From a bacterium (GTDB lineage Bacteria; Chloroflexota; Anaerolineae; Epilineales; Epilineaceae): a DNA stretch of 39,067 nucleotides. The DNA lies in NCBI GenBank assembly GCA_003576755.1, contig QEVT01000008.1, positions 1 to 39,067 of the forward strand, written 5' to 3'. The notes below the pieces were generated by a model. It saw nothing but the letters and a program-made list of their open reading frames with translations. It did not search any database and had not been told where the DNA came from. Shown piece after piece: positions 36,628-39,067 of this stretch; positions within the stretch are counted from its first letter, which is position 1, and each line of letters starts with the position of its first letter. The position numbers and the translations under genes were made by a program.

Positions 36628-37389
36628 ATGGACTTGAATGACCGCGTCGCGTGGATCACGGGCAGCGGCGGCGGGATCGGCCGCGCCACCGCGCTGCGCT
36701 TTGCCGCCGCCGGCGCACGGGTCGCTGCCAGCGACGTGAACCACGCTGGGGTAGCCGAGACGGTCGAGTTGATCCGTGCTGCCGGCGGGACCGCGGAGGC
36801 GTTCGTGGGGGACGTGGCATCGGCCGAGTCGGTCGACAGCATCGTCGACGGCGTGCTCGGCGCATGGGGCCGCCTCGACGTGCTGGTCAACAACGCCGGC
36901 ATCACCCGCGACGGGCTGGCCGTACGCATCAAGGACGGCAGCGTCACGAGGCTCGCGGAGGATGCCTGGGACGCCGTGCTCGACATCAACTTGAAGGGCA
37001 CGTTCCTGTGCTGCCAGGCGGTCGCCGTGCCGATGATCCGCCAAGGCTACGGGCGCATCGTCAACACGGCATCGGTCTCGGCGTTCGGTAACGTCGGGCA
37101 GGCCAACTATAGCGCGAGCAAGGCCGGCGTGATCGGGCTCACGCGCACGCTGGCACTGGAGTGGGCTCGCCACGGCATCGCCGTCAACTGCGTGGCCCCC
37201 GGCGGTGTCCGCACCCAGATGACGGCCGCGATCCCCGAGCGCCTGATGACGGCGTTGCTCGAGCGCATCCCGATTGGCCGCCTGGCCGAGCCCGAGGAAA
37301 TCGCAAGCGTACACCTTTTCCTCGCCAGCGACGCGTCGAGCTACGTCAACGGGCAGTGCCTGGTGGTGGACGCCGGCGCACGGCTGTGA
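36628..37389 (+). CDS. FabG-like short-chain dehydrogenase, probable 3-hydroxyacyl-CoA dehydrogenase
   Basis: 253 aa. AAGGAG precedes the ATG by 9 bases. TGSGGGIGRA is the NAD(P) loop, NNAGI follows, and the catalytic residues are Tyr161 and Lys165 in YSASKAG. ASDVNHAG puts an Asp at the end of the second strand, favouring NAD. Between MaoC and thiolase genes it should oxidise an (R)-3-hydroxyacyl-CoA. Candidate substrates are 3-hydroxypimelyl-CoA from Oah and 3-hydroxy-3-arylpropanoyl-CoA. Confidence 0.9.
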   Translation: MDLNDRVAWITGSGGGIGRATALRFAAAGARVAASDVNHAGVAETVELIRAAGGTAEAFVGDVASAESVDSIVDGVLGAWGRLDVLVNNAGITRDGLAVRIKDGSVTRLAEDAWDAVLDINLKGTFLCCQAVAVPMIRQGYGRIVNTASVSAFGNVGQANYSASKAGVIGLTRTLALEWARHGIAVNCVAPGGVRTQMTAAIPERLMTALLERIPIGRLAEPEEIASVHLFLASDASSYVNGQCLVVDAGARL

Positions 37390-37408
37390 AGCACGAACGG
37401 AGCTGACG

Positions 37409-38602
37409 ATGCGCTTCCAGCATGCGTTCATCCCATACCGCGGCTACTGGTCGACGCCGTTCTGTCGATGGCAAGGCAGCTTCAGCCGGCTTCACCCGTT
37501 GGCCCTGGCGGCCGAGACCGCACGCCGGGCGCTCGCGGAGCGGGCGATCCCGACCGACGCTTTCGACGGGTTGGTCCTCGGGACCACGGTCCCGTCCAAG
37601 CACGGGTTCTACGGGTCGAGTTGGGTGGCCGGCCTCATCGGCGCCACCGGCATCGCCGGCCCGGCGATCAGCCAGGCGTGCGCGACCTCGGCGCGGGTCA
37701 TCGCCGCGTGCGCCTCGGAGGTCGAGTTGGACCCGGACCGCTGCCTGCTCGGCGTCACGGCGGACCGCACCAGCAACGGGCCACACCTGGTGTGGGCAGA
37801 CCCCGGCGCGCCGGGCGCGACCCCCGTCACTGAGAACTGGGTCTGGGACAATTTCGGCTGCGATCCGTACGCTGGCGGATCGATGATCCAGACGGCCGAC
37901 AGGGTCGCGGCCGAGGCGGGCATCTCGACGGAGGAGCAGCACGACATCGCGCTGCTACGCCATCTGCAGTACCAGGCCGCCTTGGCCGACGGCGCCGCCT
38001 TTCATCGCCGCTACATGATCGCGCCGATCGACGTCCCGCTCGGTGGCCGCAAGGTGGCTACGGTGACCACCGATGAGGGGGTGCGCCCGGCCACAGCGGA
38101 CAGCCTGGCCCGCTTGGCGCCCGTCGCGGCCCGCGGGAGCGTGACGCAAGGCGGACAGACGCATCCGGCGGACGGCAACGCCGGCCTCGTCGTCACCGGT
38201 CCGTCCCGGGCACGCGCGCTGGGGCGCGACGGCGTGGTCGTGCAACTCTTGGCTTTCGGTGAGGCGCGGGCCGAGCCCGGCTACATGCCGCGGGCCGTGG
38301 TGCCGGCGGCACGCCGGGCGCTGGCCGACGCCGGTCTCGATCTTGGCGCCGTCGCGGCGATTCAAACCCACAACCCGTTCGCCGTCAACGACGCGTACTT
38401 CTGCCGCGAGACGGGCGTGCAGCCCGAAGCGCTCAACGCCTTTGGATCGTCGCTGGTCTGGGGCCACCCGCAAGCGCCGACCGGCATGCGTTCGGTGATC
38501 GAGCTGATCGAGACCCTGGCGCTGCGCGGCGGGGGCATCGGGCTGTTCACCGGGTGCACGGCGGGCGACGGGGCGGCGGCGCTGGTTCTCCGAGTGGCTT
38601 GA
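37409..38602 (+). CDS. Thiolase, divergent active-site motifs
   Basis: 397 aa from the ATG at 37409 (CGGAG upstream); longer starts run into the SDR gene. The nucleophile is Cys91 in QACATSAR. The second motif reads HNPFAVND (His321) in place of NEAFA. The third is WGHPQAPTG (His353), and the acid-base Cys383 is in FTGCTAGDG where CxGGG is usual. So all catalytic Cys and His are kept but the loops differ from acetoacetyl-CoA thiolases, as expected of an enzyme for bulky 3-oxoacyl-CoA. It would cleave 3-oxopimelyl-CoA, or an aroylacetyl-CoA to aroyl-CoA and acetyl-CoA. Last gene of the operon. Confidence 0.88.
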   Translation: MRFQHAFIPYRGYWSTPFCRWQGSFSRLHPLALAAETARRALAERAIPTDAFDGLVLGTTVPSKHGFYGSSWVAGLIGATGIAGPAISQACATSARVIAACASEVELDPDRCLLGVTADRTSNGPHLVWADPGAPGATPVTENWVWDNFGCDPYAGGSMIQTADRVAAEAGISTEEQHDIALLRHLQYQAALADGAAFHRRYMIAPIDVPLGGRKVATVTTDEGVRPATADSLARLAPVAARGSVTQGGQTHPADGNAGLVVTGPSRARALGRDGVVVQLLAFGEARAEPGYMPRAVVPAARRALADAGLDLGAVAAIQTHNPFAVNDAYFCRETGVQPEALNAFGSSLVWGHPQAPTGMRSVIELIETLALRGGGIGLFTGCTAGDGAAALVLRVA

Positions 38603-38640
38603 CCTGGGACCGCGAGCCGACTAGCCTTCGCGGTCCCAGG
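38603..38640 (+). terminator. 13-bp hairpin at the end of the benzoyl-CoA operon
   Basis: Positions 38603-38615 (CCTGGGACCGCGA) pair perfectly with 38628-38640 around a 12-base loop, directly after the thiolase stop. No T-run follows. The TGGGACCGCG arm is shared with the element at 4950-5008, so it may be a repeat that also ends the transcript. Confidence 0.6.
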
Positions 38641-38652
38641 CCGCGCCCCATC

Positions 38653-39067
38653 GTGACCGCCTCTTCTTCGGCACCGGACCCCGATCGTGTACCCGTGCCC
38701 GCCCGCCGTGCAGCCGCGGCCGCCGCCATGACCGTGATGGCGATGGCGGCCGTCGAGTGGCTGCTGCCGATCGTCGAGCGCACGATGGCGGCCTGGGGGT
38801 CCGAGGTCCCGTACTACGCCCTCAGCTCGGCCGACATGCTGCGGCTGCCTGCCCGCGCGGCGTGGGTGCTGACGATGGCGTGGGCCGTGGCCGCCGTGGC
38901 GAGCGCCGCGGCCGGGGCCGGCGGCGGATCTGCCGCGGCCATGGCGCGGGCGGCCGCGCGACGCGCGGCGCGCGTCGCCTCGGCCGCGGCGCTCACCGGC
39001 GCAGCCGCGACGCTGTGGCTGGCGCCGGCCGCCCTCGTGGCCACCATCCGCGTGGAGCCGGGGCTGC
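38653..39067 (+). CDS. Partial membrane protein of unknown function
   Basis: An open frame from a GTG at 38653 to the right edge (138 codons), Ala-rich, with hydrophobic stretches at MTVMAMAAVEWLLPIV, AWVLTMAWAVAAVASAAAG and ALTGAAATLWLAPAALVATI. There is no domain I recognise; a distant likeness to type II secretion F proteins is too weak to call. The ribosome-binding site is unclear. A shadow frame runs on the other strand. Codon third positions are GC-rich as in real genes here. Confidence 0.45.
   Translation, partial: MTASSSAPDPDRVPVPARRAAAAAAMTVMAMAAVEWLLPIVERTMAAWGSEVPYYALSSADMLRLPARAAWVLTMAWAVAAVASAAAGAGGGSAAAMARAAARRAARVASAAALTGAAATLWLAPAALVATIRVEPGL

Noticed and set aside
34834..37431. 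865-codon open frame on the minus strand, and a 798-codon one at 23898-26294
   Set aside because: Both lie opposite well-defined catabolic genes and are composition shadows.

Overview
High-GC bacterial DNA, probably from a member of the Chloroflexota. That placement is tentative. It rests on the uniformly high GC, a Thr/Pro-rich linker in a secreted multidomain protease, and long intergenic hairpins with a TGGGACCGCG arm. No rRNA, tRNA, CRISPR array or insertion sequence was seen.

Layout. (1) 1-13.1 kb is chromosomal background: the start of a very large secreted reprolysin-type metalloprotease (minus, cut by the left edge); a PLP enzyme of the cystathionine-beta-synthase/cysteine-synthase group overlapping a ParB-fold SbnI/SerK-like putative serine kinase (minus); a methyltransferase and a Cof-type HAD phosphatase (plus); a KUP potassium transporter, a HEAT-repeat protein and a Tat-exported high-potential iron-sulfur protein (all minus). 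(2) 13.3-15.3 kb holds an alpha/beta hydrolase and a PaaX-type regulator, divergently transcribed from back-to-back promoters. (3) 15.45-27.4 kb is a tight plus-strand operon: iorAB (2-oxoacid:ferredoxin oxidoreductase), a LeuA-like synthase, LeuC-like and LeuD-like subunits, an acyl-CoA dehydrogenase, an isopropylmalate/tartrate-type dehydrogenase, and hcrCAB (4-hydroxybenzoyl-CoA reductase). (4) 27.4-38.6 kb is a second plus-strand operon with its own consensus promoter: hemerythrin, an Fe-S Rrf2 regulator, had, oah, dch, the four subunits of an Azoarcus-type ATP-dependent benzoyl-CoA reductase, a small Cys protein, a MaoC hydratase, an SDR and a thiolase. A partial membrane-protein reading frame follows.

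How the genes fit. Operon 4 encodes dearomatisation of benzoyl-CoA and ring opening to 3-hydroxypimelyl-CoA. HcrCAB feeds it from 4-hydroxybenzoyl-CoA. No CoA ligase and no phenylacetyl-CoA alpha-oxidation (Pad) genes are present in the window. Instead a complete 2-oxoacid elongation set sits between IorAB and Hcr. My leading hypothesis is a new route for tyrosine or phenylalanine carbon. Arylpyruvate is elongated with acetyl-CoA (LeuA-, LeuCD- and LeuB-like enzymes) to 2-oxo-4-arylbutanoate. IorAB converts this to 3-arylpropanoyl-CoA. Acyl-CoA dehydrogenase, MaoC, SDR and thiolase then beta-oxidise it to (4-hydroxy)benzoyl-CoA, returning the acetyl-CoA. The route uses nearly every enzyme of both operons in its favourable direction, and IorAB would supply the reduced ferredoxin that benzoyl-CoA reductase needs. 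It is inferred from gene content and has not been demonstrated.
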